Shown: positions 43,304-53,546, counted from the stretch's first letter. The stretch: DNA of 64,000 nucleotides from Pectinatus brassicae (GCF_014201835.1 NZ_JACHFH010000011.1:1-64000); one strand, 5' to 3'. Notes: a model not told the origin generated them from the sequence alone. Translations and numbers: made by a program.

Positions 43304-44368
43304 ATGCCTGATAAAGATAATAACAGTTTGACTTACCGTGATGCTGGCGTTGATATTGATGCTGGTAATTATTCTGTTTCCTTAATAAAAGATAGTGTAA
43401 AAGCTACCTATCGTCCAGAAGTTTTGGGCGATTTGGGTGGTTTTGGCGGTTTATTTGCCTTAAATACTGGCAAATATAAAGAACCTGTACTGGTTTCCGG
43501 CACCGATGGTGTGGGAACAAAGCTGAAGCTGGCATTTATGCTTGATAAACATGATACTATTGGCCAGGATGCTGTTGCCATGTGTGTAAATGATATTTTA
43601 GTACAAGGAGCAGAACCATTATTTTTCTTAGATTATTTAGCAGTAGGAAAATTAGAACCAGAAAAAGTGGCTGCTATTGTTAAAGGTGTTGCTGCAGCCT
43701 GCAAAGAATCCGGCTGTTCATTGATTGGCGGCGAAACAGCAGAAATGTCAGGTTTTTACCCTAATGGTGAATATGATATTGCTGGTTTTACTGTTGGTGC
43801 TGTTGAAAAATCTAAAATCATCACTGGGGAAAAGGTAAAAGATGGTGATGTCTTAATTGGATTGCCATCAACCGGTATTCATTCTAATGGCTATTCATTG
43901 GTAAGGAAAATCTGTTTTGATCATAAAAAATTTACTGGACAGGAAAGATTCCCAGAATTAGACACTACTTTAGCCGAAGAATTATTAAAACCAACGCGTC
44001 TTTATCCTAAAGTATGTCTGCCAATAATCGAAAAATTTGATCTTCATGCTATGGTTCATATAACAGGCGGCGGTTTTTATGATAATATTCCACGTATTCT
44101 ACCGGAAAATTGTGATGCCCAGATTAATGCAGCGGCTTGGCAAATGCCTGCCATATTTGGTTTGTTACAAAAATGGGGCAATGTCGATTGGCATGAAATG
44201 TATCGCACTTTCAATATGGGAATAGGCATGATATTAGTTGTAAATGCAGCTGATGTTGATGCTGTACAGGCTGAATTACAAGCTAATAATGAACCTTCTT
44301 ATGTTATCGGGAATATAGTCCATGGTGAAAAAAGCGTAACTATAAAAGGCGGCGTATTTGATGAGTAA
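43304..44368 (+). CDS. purM: phosphoribosylformylglycinamidine cyclo-ligase
   Basis: A 354-residue AIR synthetase: [57 protein letters not shown] split, and [12 protein letters not shown]. The ATG at 43304 is preceded by GGGGG; an in-frame ATG at 43292 overlaps that site and is rejected. It overlaps purN by 11 bases. Confidence 0.95.
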   Translation: MPDKDNNSLTYRDAGVDIDAGNYSVSLIKDSVKATYRPEVLGDLGGFGGLFALNTGKYKEPVLVSGTDGVGTKLKLAFMLDKHDTIGQDAVAMCVNDILVQGAEPLFFLDYLAVGKLEPEKVAAIVKGVAAACKESGCSLIGGETAEMSGFYPNGEYDIAGFTVGAVEKSKIITGEKVKDGDVLIGLPSTGIHSNGYSLVRKICFDHKKFTGQERFPELDTTLAEELLKPTRLYPKVCLPIIEKFDLHAMVHITGGGFYDNIPRILPENCDAQINAAAWQMPAIFGLLQKWGNVDWHEMYRTFNMGIGMILVVNAADVDAVQAELQANNEPSYVIGNIVHGEKSVTIKGGVFDE

Positions 44369-44972
44369 GCCAATATTAGGAGTACTTGCATCAGGACGCG
44401 GTACAAATCTGCAATCTATTATTAATGCTATAGATGCCGGACAATTTGCAGCTGAAATTGGTGTAGTAATAACCGATAAACCAGAGGCGCTGGCATTAGA
44501 GCGTGCTAAAGACGCAGGCATTATTGGTATTTGTATCAATCGCAAAGAATATAATACACGTGAGGATTTTGAAAAAGCCCTAATCAAGGAACTTCATGCG
44601 CATAACGTTGAACATATTATTTTGGCCGGTTTTATGCGTATATTAAGTCCACTGTTTATTCGCGAATACAAAAATCATATATTAAATATTCATCCAGCCC
44701 TTTTGCCAGCCTTTGTCGGTGCACATTCTCATCGTGATGTTTTAGAATATGGTGTAAAAATCTCTGGCTGTACTGTTCATTTTGTCGACGAAGGCATGGA
44801 CAGTGGTCCCATCATTATTCAGTCAGCAGTGCCTGTTGAGGATAATGATACTGAAGATACTTTGGCAGCACGTGTTTTGGAACAAGAGCATATTATATAT
44901 CCAAAGGCAATTGAACTTTATTTAAATGATAGATTACAAATAAATGGCCGTAAAGTTTTAATAAAATCATAA
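44358..44972 (+). CDS. purN: phosphoribosylglycinamide formyltransferase
   Basis: A 204-residue GAR transformylase: [55 protein letters not shown] (active Asn-His) and [12 protein letters not shown] with the catalytic Asp. Uses 10-formyl-THF. Overlaps purM. Confidence 0.96.
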   Translation: MMSKPILGVLASGRGTNLQSIINAIDAGQFAAEIGVVITDKPEALALERAKDAGIIGICINRKEYNTREDFEKALIKELHAHNVEHIILAGFMRILSPLFIREYKNHILNIHPALLPAFVGAHSHRDVLEYGVKISGCTVHFVDEGMDSGPIIIQSAVPVEDNDTEDTLAARVLEQEHIIYPKAIELYLNDRLQINGRKVLIKS

Positions 44973-44987
44973 TAGGCGGGAATTTTT

Positions 44988-45581
44988 ATGACAATAAAAA
45001 GAGCATTACTAAGCGTATCAGATAAAACAGGTATAGTAGAATTAGCAAAATCTCTTCATGCAGCTGGTGTGGAAATAGTTTCTACCGGTGGTACTATGAA
45101 AGCGATAAAAGATGCTGGTATTCCGGTAATGTATGTAAGTGATGTTACTGGTTTTCCAGAAATTATGGATGGCCGGGTAAAAACCCTTAATCCTTATATT
45201 CATGGCGGAATTTTAGCTGTTCGCGACAATAAAGAACATCAAAAAGCTATGCAGGAACATAAAATTACAGGAATTGATATGGTTGTTGTAAATCTTTATC
45301 CGTTTAAAGAAACAATTGCTAAGCTGAATGTTTCTTTGGATGAAGCCATTGAAAACATCGATATTGGCGGTCCGGCAATGATTCGTGCTGCTGCCAAAAA
45401 TTTTAAATATGTAACTGTTGTGGTAAATCCTAAACATTACGATGCTATTGCCCAAATGGTCAGCAATAATGGTGAAGTAGATGCAAAACTTCGCATGCAG
45501 TTGGCACAAGAGGCTTTTAATCATACCGCAAAATATGATGAATGCATTCAAAATTACTTATCAGCGCAATTAAGTAAATAA
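44988..45581 (+). CDS. purH: IMP cyclohydrolase domain of PurH only (no AICAR transformylase domain)
   Basis: A 197-residue protein equal to the N-terminal MGS-like IMP cyclohydrolase domain of Pur[59 protein letters not shown] split, VVVNLYPF and [15 protein letters not shown]. Full PurH has about 510 residues; the transformylase half is not downstream. The frame ends naturally at TAA, followed within 15 bases by a clean terminator, so this looks like an evolved split rather than a truncation. The AICAR transformylase should be a separate gene elsewhere. Confidence 0.92.
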   Translation: MTIKRALLSVSDKTGIVELAKSLHAAGVEIVSTGGTMKAIKDAGIPVMYVSDVTGFPEIMDGRVKTLNPYIHGGILAVRDNKEHQKAMQEHKITGIDMVVVNLYPFKETIAKLNVSLDEAIENIDIGGPAMIRAAAKNFKYVTVVVNPKHYDAIAQMVSNNGEVDAKLRMQLAQEAFNHTAKYDECIQNYLSAQLSK

Positions 45582-45591
45582 TATATTAACT

Positions 45592-45627
45592 AAAAAACGC
45601 ACTTAATCTTATTTAAGTGCGTTTTTT
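45592..45627 (+). terminator. intrinsic terminator between purH and purD
   Basis: Stem AAAAAACGCACTTAA and complement, 15 bp with a short loop, ending in a run of six T within the 3' arm. It stands only a few bases before the AGGAGG of purD, so purD must rely on readthrough, antitermination, or a promoter of its own. Confidence 0.85.
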
Positions 45628-45648
45628 GATAATAGGAGGATTTTGTTA

Positions 45649-46929
45649 GTGGATGTTTTAGTAATTGGTTCAGGTGGACGTGAACATACTTTAGTTTGGA
45701 AATTAGCTCAAAGCAAAAAAATTGATAAATTATATGCATTGCCCGGTAATCCAGGAATGAATGATCTAGCTGAATGTATTACCGATATAGCTGTAGAAGA
45801 AAATGAAAAAATAACAGCTTTTGCCAAAGAAAAGAAAATTGATCTTGTTGTTGTTGGACCAGAAGTCCCTTTAATAAATGGGTTGGTTGATGATTTACAG
45901 GCAATAAATATTGCAGCTTTTGGACCAACAAAAGCTGCCGCTCAGCTGGAAGGGTCGAAATCTTTTTCCAAGGAAATAATGAAAAAGTATAATATTCCCA
46001 CAGCTAAATATGAAATATTTACTGATGCAGATAAAGCTAAGGAATATATAAAAGAACAGGGCGCGCCTATAGTTATAAAAGCTGATGGTTTAGCTGCTGG
46101 TAAGGGTGTAATTGTAGCTGAATCTGAGCAGCAGGCACTTGATGCCATTGATGAAATTATGTGTGATAAAGCCTTTGGTGCAGCTGGTGACAGTGTTGTT
46201 ATTGAAGAATGTCTTATTGGTGAAGAAGCCTCTGTTTTAGCTTTTACCGATGGTGAAACCATTGTACCGATGATGCCTTCGCAGGATCATAAACGAGCAT
46301 TCGACGGTGATAAGGGACCTAATACCGGCGGCATGGGAACTTATGCACCAGCACCTGTAGCAACTCCGCAAATAATGCAATGTGTTCAAAGCAAAATATT
46401 AGATCCAATGATAGCTGCCATGCAAAAAGAAGGCAAAATTTATAAAGGCTGCCTATACGCTGGCCTTATGATAACTAAGGATGGTCCTAAGGTAATAGAA
46501 TTTAATGCCCGTTTTGGTGATCCGGAAACACAGGTGGTGCTGCCACTGCTGGAAAGTGATCTAGCCGATATAATGATGGCTTGTGCTAATGGTGGTTTAA
46601 AGAATCAGGAAATTAAATGGAGTAATAAAGCAGCGGTGTGTGTAGTACTAGCTGCTGGTGGTTATCCTCGCCAGTATAAGAAAGGCGATATTATAAATGG
46701 ACTCGATATTGCTGCTCAAAAGGGTGCACTTGTTTTTCATGCCGGAACAAAGCAAACTGGGGATAATATCGTAACCAATGGCGGACGTGTACTTGGAATC
46801 ACTGCTTTAGGCAAAGATATAAAAGAAGCTATTGCTAATGCTTATGCCGATGTAGATACTATCAAATTTAGTGATATGTATTATCGCAAGGATATTGCCC
46901 AAAAAGCTTTTAAGCATATTTCTTTATAA
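45649..46929 (+). CDS. purD: phosphoribosylamine-glycine ligase
   Basis: A 426-residue ATP-grasp enzyme: VLVIGSGGREHTLVWKLAQS, GPEVPLINGLVDDL, IKADGLAAGKGVIVAE, SQDHKRAFDGDKGPNTGGMG and FNARFGDPETQ. The frame is open from TTG 45643, but AGGAGG stands nine bases before the GTG at 45649 and only three before the TTG, so GTG is the start. A terminator separates it from purH. Confidence 0.95.
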   Translation: MDVLVIGSGGREHTLVWKLAQSKKIDKLYALPGNPGMNDLAECITDIAVEENEKITAFAKEKKIDLVVVGPEVPLINGLVDDLQAINIAAFGPTKAAAQLEGSKSFSKEIMKKYNIPTAKYEIFTDADKAKEYIKEQGAPIVIKADGLAAGKGVIVAESEQQALDAIDEIMCDKAFGAAGDSVVIEECLIGEEASVLAFTDGETIVPMMPSQDHKRAFDGDKGPNTGGMGTYAPAPVATPQIMQCVQSKILDPMIAAMQKEGKIYKGCLYAGLMITKDGPKVIEFNARFGDPETQVVLPLLESDLADIMMACANGGLKNQEIKWSNKAAVCVVLAAGGYPRQYKKGDIINGLDIAAQKGALVFHAGTKQTGDNIVTNGGRVLGITALGKDIKEAIANAYADVDTIKFSDMYYRKDIAQKAFKHISL

Positions 46930-46962
46930 GTAATTTATAAATGTTTTCCGAGGAGACTATAA

Positions 46963-47847
46963 ATGAGTGAAGAATATTTATGCCTCGATATTGGTGGCAC
47001 TAATATAAAATATGCAATTATAACTGCTGATGGAAACTTTAAATATAAAGCTCTTTTGGCAACCGAGGCACAAAATGGCGCTAAAAGCATTATCGCGAAG
47101 ATAAAAAATATTGCGGCTAAATATAAATTGCAATATAATTTACAGGGCATTGCTATATCTACTGCCGGCATTGTTGATCAAGAAAAAGGATCAATAATTT
47201 ATGCTTTCCCTGAAATTTTTCCTGGATATAGTAATACACCATTAAAACGAACATTAGAAGATGATTGTAATTTGCCATGTACCGTCGAAAATGATGTAAA
47301 CTGCGCGGCTTTAGGTGAAACCTGGCTGGGATGCGCCCGTGGTACAGATTCAGCGTTTATGATGACAATTGGCACCAGTGTCGGCGGCTGTATTATATTA
47401 GATGGGAAAATTATTCATGGCGGGGCTAATAGTGCTGGCGAAATTGCATATATGAATATTCCCCAGGGAAATTTTCATGACATTGTTTCAACAACTTATT
47501 TAGTGAATGAAATTTCTCGTCAGCATAATAATAATTCAGATGAATTTAATGGTAAAGCGGCTTTTGAAATGATAGCCAATGGTGATAAGATTGCCAATAT
47601 CGTACTGGATAAAATGCTGCAAAGTCTTTTATATGGCATAAATAATGTCTGCTCAATCTTAAATCCAAAGACTATTATTTTGGGTGGCGGCATAATGCAG
47701 CAAAAAGAACTATTACAGCCGCGCATAGATTATTGGGCAAAAAAAATACTACCAGCTATTTTTTATCAAAATACACAAATTAAATTTGCTGAACTTGGCA
47801 ATGATGCCGGTGTTCTTGGTGCATTATACTATCATTTAAATAATTGA
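46963..47847 (+). CDS. ROK-family sugar kinase
   Basis: A 294-residue kinase: LCLDIGGTNIKYAIITADG (phosphate 1), GIAISTAGIVD, VENDVNCAALGETWLGCARG (catalytic Asp) and TIGTSVGGCIILDGKIIHGG (phosphate 2). The zinc-binding CxCGxxGCxE motif of many ROK proteins is absent; the region reads GNFHDIVST instead, as in beta-glucoside kinase-like members. Substrate unknown (glucose, or a beta-glucoside). Alone after purD on the plus strand, ending in a terminator. Confidence 0.85.
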   Translation: MSEEYLCLDIGGTNIKYAIITADGNFKYKALLATEAQNGAKSIIAKIKNIAAKYKLQYNLQGIAISTAGIVDQEKGSIIYAFPEIFPGYSNTPLKRTLEDDCNLPCTVENDVNCAALGETWLGCARGTDSAFMMTIGTSVGGCIILDGKIIHGGANSAGEIAYMNIPQGNFHDIVSTTYLVNEISRQHNNNSDEFNGKAAFEMIANGDKIANIVLDKMLQSLLYGINNVCSILNPKTIILGGGIMQQKELLQPRIDYWAKKILPAIFYQNTQIKFAELGNDAGVLGALYYHLNN

Positions 47848-47850
47848 ACA

Positions 47851-47896
47851 AAAAATGCGTTAGGTTTAAAATAATTAAACCTAACGCATTTTTTTA
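47851..47896. terminator. bidirectional terminator
   Basis: AAAAAATGCGTTAGGTTTAA pairs perfectly with its complement over about 20 bp and has A- and T-runs at the two ends, serving the convergent ROK kinase and YeiH genes. Confidence 0.9.
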
Positions 47897-48874
47897 TTAT
47901 ATTAATCCAATAATATGCTGGACGATTAAAGAAACTATTGCTACAGCAAACCAGCAGCATAATCCCAAAAAGATAGGACGAATACCATTTTTTACTAAGG
48001 ATTTAAGATTCGTGTTAAGTCCAATGGCACTCATAGCCAGAATAATACAGAATTTACCAGCAGCACCAAGAAACTGCGTAATTTGAGCAGGTAAAAATCC
48101 CAGTGTATTTATTATTGAAGCAACTACGAACCAAAGAATAAACCAAGGGAAAATTTTACTTATCTTAAAATTGCTGTTCTTGCTCTTTTCTCGTGCGGTA
48201 ATAGCGGCAAATAATAAACAAACAGGTACGATCATAAGGGCCCTGGTAAGCTTAACGATTGTTGCATAACTGCCAGCAGCTGTACTATAAGAATAACCGG
48301 CTGCTACCACTGATGAAGTATCGTTGATGGCCGTTCCGGCCCACATGCCAAAACCAGTATTGGACATTCCCATTAAATGTCCCAAAAATGGGAAAAGGAA
48401 AACAGCAATTATATTAAATAAAAATATTGTAGATATAGAAAAAGCAATATCCTTATCCTTGGCACCAATTACCGGAGCTACAGCAGCTATAGCTGAACCT
48501 CCGCAAATAGCTGTCCCCGCACCAATCAATGTTGTTGTGTCTTTATCCAAATGAAGCCATTTTCCCACAATCCAAGCAATAAAAAATGATGTTAAAAGGG
48601 TAAATATCATTACAGAAAAAGATTGTGCTCCTACATGTAAAACATTTAAAAGATTCATTTCAAAACCTAAAAGAATAATCGAATATTGTAATATTTTTTT
48701 ACCAGTAAATTTTATACCTGCTTCAAAACTTTCCGATCGTTTAAAACCCGCGAATAAAATACCCAGTAATATACCAAAAACTGGTCCACCTACTAGAGGA
48801 AATAATTTTCCTAAAAAATATGCGGGTACTGCAAAAACGAGAGAGAATAAAATACCTTTTACATAAATCTGCAT
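47897..48874 (-). CDS. YeiH/UPF0324-family putative sulfate/sulfonate exporter
   Basis: A 325-residue membrane protein of about ten helices: LFPLVGGPVFGILLGIL, GFEMNLLNVLHVG, TLIGAGTAICGGSAIAAVAPVIGA and GTAINDTSSVVAAGYSY are family landmarks. Members are proposed exporters of sulfate or other anions released in sulfonate or cysteine metabolism. A LysR regulator gene lies upstream on the same strand, about 850 bp away with a small plus-strand gene in between, and may control it. Confidence 0.88.
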   Translation of the reverse strand: MQIYVKGILFSLVFAVPAYFLGKLFPLVGGPVFGILLGILFAGFKRSESFEAGIKFTGKKILQYSIILLGFEMNLLNVLHVGAQSFSVMIFTLLTSFFIAWIVGKWLHLDKDTTTLIGAGTAICGGSAIAAVAPVIGAKDKDIAFSISTIFLFNIIAVFLFPFLGHLMGMSNTGFGMWAGTAINDTSSVVAAGYSYSTAAGSYATIVKLTRALMIVPVCLLFAAITAREKSKNSNFKISKIFPWFILWFVVASIINTLGFLPAQITQFLGAAGKFCIILAMSAIGLNTNLKSLVKNGIRPIFLGLCCWFAVAIVSLIVQHIIGLI

Positions 48875-49243
48875 TAATTTGCCTCATTTCTTTTAATTAT
48901 GAATTACCATAAATATAAAAATTATAGGGTAATTACTATGATTTTATTTTACCAAAAAATAATAATATGTAAAATTATATAATTTTATATTTTTGATAGG
49001 TAAATTGTTATGTATTGCTTTATAAATAAATACCATTAATTAATATTTTTTCTATAATATATTTGCTAAGAAAAAATTTAGCATAATAATTATTAATATT
49101 AATTGGTTTTAAATGAAACCATAAAACTTTTTTATAATCATAAATATTTATTATAATATACTAAAAAAAATTTATATATTAGCAGGAAAATAAATTTTTT
49201 TAGAGAAATTACTAAATATAATTAAAGAAAGAAGGGGTTCGTA
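48875..49243. other. very AT-rich intergenic region, 369 bp
   Basis: No ORF, RNA or repeat is recognisable. It must hold the promoters of the YeiH gene (minus) and the small Cys-rich gene (plus). Confidence 0.5.
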
Positions 49244-49447
49244 ATGTGTAAAAGTTCTTTTGTTAAACAACGTCCATTTTGTATGAAATTGCAGGAAAAA
49301 GTAAATGTAATACGTTTTTACGAAGAAAGAGATGGAAACAAGCCGGTTTGTTATAAACAAGAATGTGAACATCGTTTTGATTGTAAAGAATCAACTAATT
49401 GCATTCATGCTTTTCATCCTATCGGTTCTGAATATTTGCATGGCTGA
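49244..49447 (+). CDS. small cysteine-rich protein of unknown function
   Basis: 67 residues with six cysteines (2, 13, 36, 41, 47, 53); the later four (VCYKQECEHRFDCKESTNC) could bind a metal or an iron-sulfur cluster. AAGGGG lies six bases before the ATG and the flanks are non-coding, which supports a real gene. I do not recognise a family. An antisense reading on the minus strand (49172-49372) has no ribosome-binding site and is judged a shadow. Confidence 0.6.
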   Translation: MCKSSFVKQRPFCMKLQEKVNVIRFYEERDGNKPVCYKQECEHRFDCKESTNCIHAFHPIGSEYLHG

Positions 49448-49723
49448 ATAATACTTGGTAAGTGTAACTTATACTGTCTGTATTTATATTTATTTTTCAT
49501 ATTTTTCTTTATTGTCGGATATATTGAAACAATTCTATATAAATGCACTTATATATTTTTTATTATTAATTATGTTCAATTTTTATAATTTAGCATGGAA
49601 CATTAGATGATGTTAAGCGCTAAAGAGTGGGAGAATGTTATTATATCTGACAATATTTGAAAAATCAATAAAAGCCTAAGCACACTGTACTAAGTTGCTT
49701 AGGCTTTATTTCTGCAATTATAT
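49448..49723. other. intergenic region ending in a terminator
   Basis: 276 bases without a gene. A hairpin AAAGCCTAAGC/GCTTAGGCTTT (49671-49681 with 49697-49707) ends the LysR transcript read on the minus strand, where it is followed by TATTGATTTTT. Confidence 0.65.
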
Positions 49724-50599
49724 TTATTCTTTTAAAGTATCCTGACAAAACTCAATAAATGATTGAGCCGCCTTTGATATATATCTATCTTTTTTCCATG
49801 CCAATCCAACGTCAACAAAAATGGGCTCATCGAACGGCAATACTTTAATATTTGGTGTATCTTTTACAACAAAATCAAGTAAAAATGCCATGCCCACATT
49901 AGTACCGACTAACCCTTTTATTGTTTCAATCTGATTCGATTCGAGAACTACATTAGGTTTAATGTTTTCTTTTGCCATCTTTTGCATTAAAAGATTTCTT
50001 AAATAAGAACCATCTTTTAACATAATAACATTTTGGCTTTCAATATCATTTATTGAAATGGAATCTTTTGCAGCCAATGGGTGATTTAATGGCAGACAGG
50101 CAACTAATTGATTTTTGGACATTGGCAGTAATTCTAAACTTGAAGAAGCACCAGAAATTATGACAATACCAAAATCCAATTCATCATGATCAATTTGTTC
50201 GCGAATTGTCATAGAACCTTCTTCATATAAATAAATATCTAAATGAGAATATTTTTGTTGAAAACTGGAAAATATCTTAGGAAATAAAAAAGCTCCAATC
50301 ATTGAAGGAATACCAATTTTTATTGTACCTTTTTGCAGTTTCTTGTAGTCGTTAACTTCCAAAACTGCATCTTGAATATTGCGTAAAGCCAAATCAATTC
50401 GATTGAGGAAAACTACTCCCTCCGGAGTTAAGGATAATTGTTTTTGACTTCTGTCAAATAATTGAATACCAAGTTCTGCTTCCAGTTTTTTTATTGCTAC
50501 TGTTATATTTGGCTGGGAAACACGCAGTCTTTTGGCCGCCCTAGTAATATTTTTTAATCTGCTGGTCATTTGAAAATATTCTAATTGCTTGAGTTCCAT
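49724..50599 (-). CDS. LysR-family transcriptional regulator
   Basis: A 291-residue LTTR: winged HTH (MELKQLEYFQMTSRLKNITRAAKRLRVSQPNITVAIKKLEAELGIQLFDRS over residues 1-52) and a periplasmic-binding-like effector domain (about 90-290). Of the CynR/CysB-like group by length. It may control the YeiH-type exporter, a common LysR-exporter pairing, although the two are separated by a small gene on the other strand. Confidence 0.9.
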   Translation of the reverse strand: MELKQLEYFQMTSRLKNITRAAKRLRVSQPNITVAIKKLEAELGIQLFDRSQKQLSLTPEGVVFLNRIDLALRNIQDAVLEVNDYKKLQKGTIKIGIPSMIGAFLFPKIFSSFQQKYSHLDIYLYEEGSMTIREQIDHDELDFGIVIISGASSSLELLPMSKNQLVACLPLNHPLAAKDSISINDIESQNVIMLKDGSYLRNLLMQKMAKENIKPNVVLESNQIETIKGLVGTNVGMAFLLDFVVKDTPNIKVLPFDEPIFVDVGLAWKKDRYISKAAQSFIEFCQDTLKE

Positions 50600-50767
50600 T
50601 ATGCCCTCCTGAAATTTACGGATTGAAATATTATACCAATTTATTATCCCGAGTATATATATTTATATTATTTATTATAACATAATTTAAACTGTAAAAA
50701 CTACCGTATTTAAAAATATTATAAAAAAATCTTTGCAATTGTCTGATATATTGTCACAAAAAAATAA

Positions 50768-50796
50768 TTGACATCTAATATTTTTCATGTTAATAT
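50768..50796 (+). promoter_or_regulatory. promoter of the infC-rpmI-rplT operon
   Basis: TTGACA at 50768-50773, 17-bp spacer, TAATAT at 50791-50796; transcription would start near 50803, just before the structured leader. Confidence 0.75.
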
Positions 50797-50801
50797 TAAT
50801 A

Positions 50802-50910
50802 GCGTTGATTAACAAGTAGAGGCCACCGCTTCTCACCTGTTGGCAGAAGTCAAACGGGTTAATATTTTCGTCAGGAAACCGGGTGGCTGTGTGCTATCCG
50901 TTTTTTTATA
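50802..50910 (+). promoter_or_regulatory. probable L20-type leader with attenuator upstream of infC
   Basis: The leader has GGCCACCGCTTCTCACC early, CGGGTT/AACCGG and GCCACC/GGGTGGC pairings, and ends GTGCTATCCG followed by seven T. Position, size and elements fit the leader by which bL20 represses infC-rpmI-rplT through premature termination in Firmicutes. Assigned from recalled consensus, without a covariance search. Confidence 0.7.
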
Positions 50911-50944
50911 TTGTTTTATATTTTTTATAAAGAGGTGAATTTTT

Positions 50945-51472
50945 ATTAGTAAAGAATCGTTGAGAATTAATGGCGAGATTCGCGTTCGTGAAGTACGTGT
51001 AACTGATGTTGATGGTAATCAACTAGGTATCATGGCAACCAGAGATGCTTTAGCTCGTGCGGAAGAAGTTCATTTAGACTTAGTTGAGGTTGCTCCTAAG
51101 GCTAAGCCGCCGGTTTGCCGCATAATGGATTTTGGTAAATATCGTTATGAACAGCAAAAACGTGATAAAGAAGCTCGCAAAAAACAGAAAGTAATAACCA
51201 TAAAAGAAGTTAAACTTCGTCCTAACATTGAACAGCATGATTTTAACGTAAAAACTAAAAATGCTTTACGTTTTATAAATGATGGTAACAAGGTAAAAGT
51301 TACGATTATGTTCAGGGGAAGAGAGCTTTCTCATCCAGAACTTGGTCGCGACTTGTTGCTTAAAGTTGCCGATGCGCTTTCTGAATATGTTGTTGTAGAA
51401 CGCGCACCAAAGCTTGAAGGTCGAAATATGATTATGATTTTGACTCCCAAGCAAATCAAAGGAGGAAACTAA
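50945..51472 (+). CDS. infC: translation initiation factor IF-3 with an AUU start codon
   Basis: A 175-residue IF-3: SLRINGEIRVREVRVTDVDG, PVCRIMDFGKYRYEQQKR, and the C-terminal domain with VTIMFRGRELSHPELG. No ATG, GTG or TTG occurs at the expected beginning; GAGGTG stands six bases before ATT at 50945, and translation from there gives SKESLRINGE, the usual family start. A later in-frame TTG (50960) lacks a ribosome-binding site. AUU starts are a hallmark of infC and let IF-3 repress its own synthesis by rejecting non-standard starts. Confidence 0.93.
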   Translation: MSKESLRINGEIRVREVRVTDVDGNQLGIMATRDALARAEEVHLDLVEVAPKAKPPVCRIMDFGKYRYEQQKRDKEARKKQKVITIKEVKLRPNIEQHDFNVKTKNALRFINDGNKVKVTIMFRGRELSHPELGRDLLLKVADALSEYVVVERAPKLEGRNMIMILTPKQIKGGN

Positions 51473-51475
51473 ATA

Positions 51476-51673
51476 ATGCCAAAAATGAAAACTCGCCGTG
51501 CAGCTGCTAAACGTTTTACTGCAACTGGTACAGGTGAATACAAACGTAATAAAGCTTTCAAAAGCCACATTTTAGAAAAGAAAGCACCTAAACGTAAACG
51601 TAACCTTAGAAAAGCTGCTATGATTACAGCTGCTGACCACACACGCGTTCGTAGAATGCTTCCGTACGCTTAA
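51476..51673 (+). CDS. rpmI: 50S ribosomal protein bL35
   Basis: 65 residues, highly basic: [19 protein letters not shown] and [19 protein letters not shown]. Three bases after infC; the AAAGGAGG ribosome-binding site lies within the end of infC. Confidence 0.97.
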   Translation: MPKMKTRRAAAKRFTATGTGEYKRNKAFKSHILEKKAPKRKRNLRKAAMITAADHTRVRRMLPYA

Positions 51674-51696
51674 TAAAATATCAGGAGGAAATTTAA

Positions 51697-52050
51697 ATGC
51701 CAAGAGTTAAAGCAGGCGTTACCGCTCATGCTCGTCATAAAAAAATCTTAAAATTAGCTAAAGGATACAAAGGTTCTAAGAGCAAACAGTTCAAAAAAGC
51801 TAATGAAACCGTAATGAAGGCTCTTTATTATGCAAGAAGAGACCGTCGCGCTAAAAAAGGTGACTTCCGTAAATTATGGATTGCTCGTATAAATGCTGCT
51901 GCACGTATCAATGGTATGTCTTACAGCCGTTTGATCTGTGGTCTTACTAAAGCAGGGGTTGAAGTTAACCGTAAAATGCTCGCTGACTTAGCTGTCAACG
52001 ATGCAGCTGCTTTCGCAAAATTAGTTGCTGTAGCACAAGACAACCAGTAA
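51697..52050 (+). CDS. rplT: 50S ribosomal protein bL20
   Basis: 117 residues: [35 protein letters not shown] and [22 protein letters not shown] split. Assembly protein of the large subunit and, in Firmicutes, the repressor acting on the infC leader. Last gene of the operon, followed by a terminator. Confidence 0.97.
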   Translation: MPRVKAGVTAHARHKKILKLAKGYKGSKSKQFKKANETVMKALYYARRDRRAKKGDFRKLWIARINAAARINGMSYSRLICGLTKAGVEVNRKMLADLAVNDAAAFAKLVAVAQDNQ

Positions 52051-52066
52051 TATAATAGTAATTTTT

Positions 52067-52115
52067 AAAAAGCTGTGCATAATACTTTGTGTTTTATGGA
52101 CAGCTTTTTTTATAA
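52067..52115 (+). terminator. intrinsic terminator after rplT
   Basis: AAAAAGCTGT pairs with ACAGCTTTTTT around a 27-base loop that can partly fold; the T-run follows directly. Confidence 0.75.
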
Positions 52116-52137
52116 TTTCAGATATGAGGTGTAGTAT

Positions 52138-53376
52138 ATGACATTAATCAATGAAAATTATCTAAAATTACAAGGTAGTTATTTATTTGCTGAAATAGCC
52201 CGTCGTGTTAAGATTTTTAAAGAAGAAAATCCTACAGCTGAAGTTATAAGCTTAGGCATTGGTGATGTTACTCAGCCATTAGCACCTGTAGTAATAGATG
52301 CCTTACATAAAGCTGTTGAGGATATGGCAAGTGCTGAAACCTTCCGTGGTTATGGACCAGAACAAGGTTATGATTTCTTGCGTGAAGCTATTGTTAATAC
52401 TATTTATAAAGCACGTAATACAGATATTGCCGCTGATGAAATATTTGTCAGTGATGGTGCTAAAAGTGATTGCGGTAATATACAAGAAATATTTGGCAGT
52501 GACAATGTTATTGCCATAACAGATCCAGTATATCCAGTATATCTTGATACGAATGTTATGGCTGGCAGAACTGGTGAATATATTGCTGATAAAGGCATTT
52601 TTGAAAATGTTGTTTACATGCCGTGTACTGCCCAAAATAATTTTCTCCCGCAAAAACCAACTCAGCATGTTGATATGATATATATATGTTGTCCTAATAA
52701 TCCTACCGGAACAACAATGACAAAAGATCAGCTGGCTCAGTGGGTTAAATATGCTAAAGAAAACAATGCTGTACTGCTTTATGATGCAGCTTATTCTTAT
52801 TTTATTACTGAAGACGATGTACCTAGAACAATTTATGAAATTGAAGGTGCACGCGATGTCGCTATTGAGTTCCGTTCATTCTCTAAAACTGCCGGATTTA
52901 CTGGTATGCGCTGTGGTTATACAGTAGTGCCAAAAACAGTTATGGGTTATACAAAATCAGGAGAAAAACAGGCACTTAATCCACTTTGGAATCGTCGCCA
53001 TACTACTAAATTTAATGGTACAGCTTATATTGTTCAACGTGCTGCTGAAGCTGTCTTATCTGCCGAAGGTCAAAAACAGATACAAGCAACCATTGATTAT
53101 TATATGAATAATGCCAAAATAATTCGTCAGGGATTAAGTGATGCAGGTATTGAATATTTTGGCGGCGTAAATGCGCCTTATATATGGCTCAAAGCACCTA
53201 ATGGTATGAAATCATGGGAATTCTTTGACCTACTGCTTACTAAAGCGCATATAGTCGGTACTCCTGGTGCAGGCTTTGGTCCTTCTGGTGAAGGCTATTT
53301 CCGTCTTACAGCGTTTGGTGATACAGCTAATACACTTAAAGCGGTTGAGCGCATTAAAACTAATTTAAATTTTTAA
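52138..53376 (+). CDS. dapL: LL-diaminopimelate aminotransferase
   Basis: A 412-residue fold-type I PLP aminotransferase of the DapL type: [87 protein letters not shown] (PLP Lys) and [19 protein letters not shown]. Makes LL-diaminopimelate from tetrahydrodipicolinate in one step for lysine and cell wall. Single gene with own terminator. Confidence 0.96.
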   Translation: MTLINENYLKLQGSYLFAEIARRVKIFKEENPTAEVISLGIGDVTQPLAPVVIDALHKAVEDMASAETFRGYGPEQGYDFLREAIVNTIYKARNTDIAADEIFVSDGAKSDCGNIQEIFGSDNVIAITDPVYPVYLDTNVMAGRTGEYIADKGIFENVVYMPCTAQNNFLPQKPTQHVDMIYICCPNNPTGTTMTKDQLAQWVKYAKENNAVLLYDAAYSYFITEDDVPRTIYEIEGARDVAIEFRSFSKTAGFTGMRCGYTVVPKTVMGYTKSGEKQALNPLWNRRHTTKFNGTAYIVQRAAEAVLSAEGQKQIQATIDYYMNNAKIIRQGLSDAGIEYFGGVNAPYIWLKAPNGMKSWEFFDLLLTKAHIVGTPGAGFGPSGEGYFRLTAFGDTANTLKAVERIKTNLNF

Positions 53377-53388
53377 GTATTTTAATAA

Positions 53389-53426
53389 AAAGAGGCTGTT
53401 AATTAATTAATGCCAGTCTCTTTTTT
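53389..53426 (+). terminator. intrinsic terminator after dapL
   Basis: AAAGAGGCTG/CAGTCTCTTT stem of about ten pairs with an AT-rich loop, followed by a T-run. Confidence 0.82.
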
Positions 53427-53546
53427 ATTATTATATACGTTTTTATCAATATAAAATTATAAATAGCAAAAATTCTTTGTAATCTATAGTTATTTTTGCT
53501 AAAATTATTTTATTATAGTAATTTATGTGGAGAGGGGTTCTTAGAT

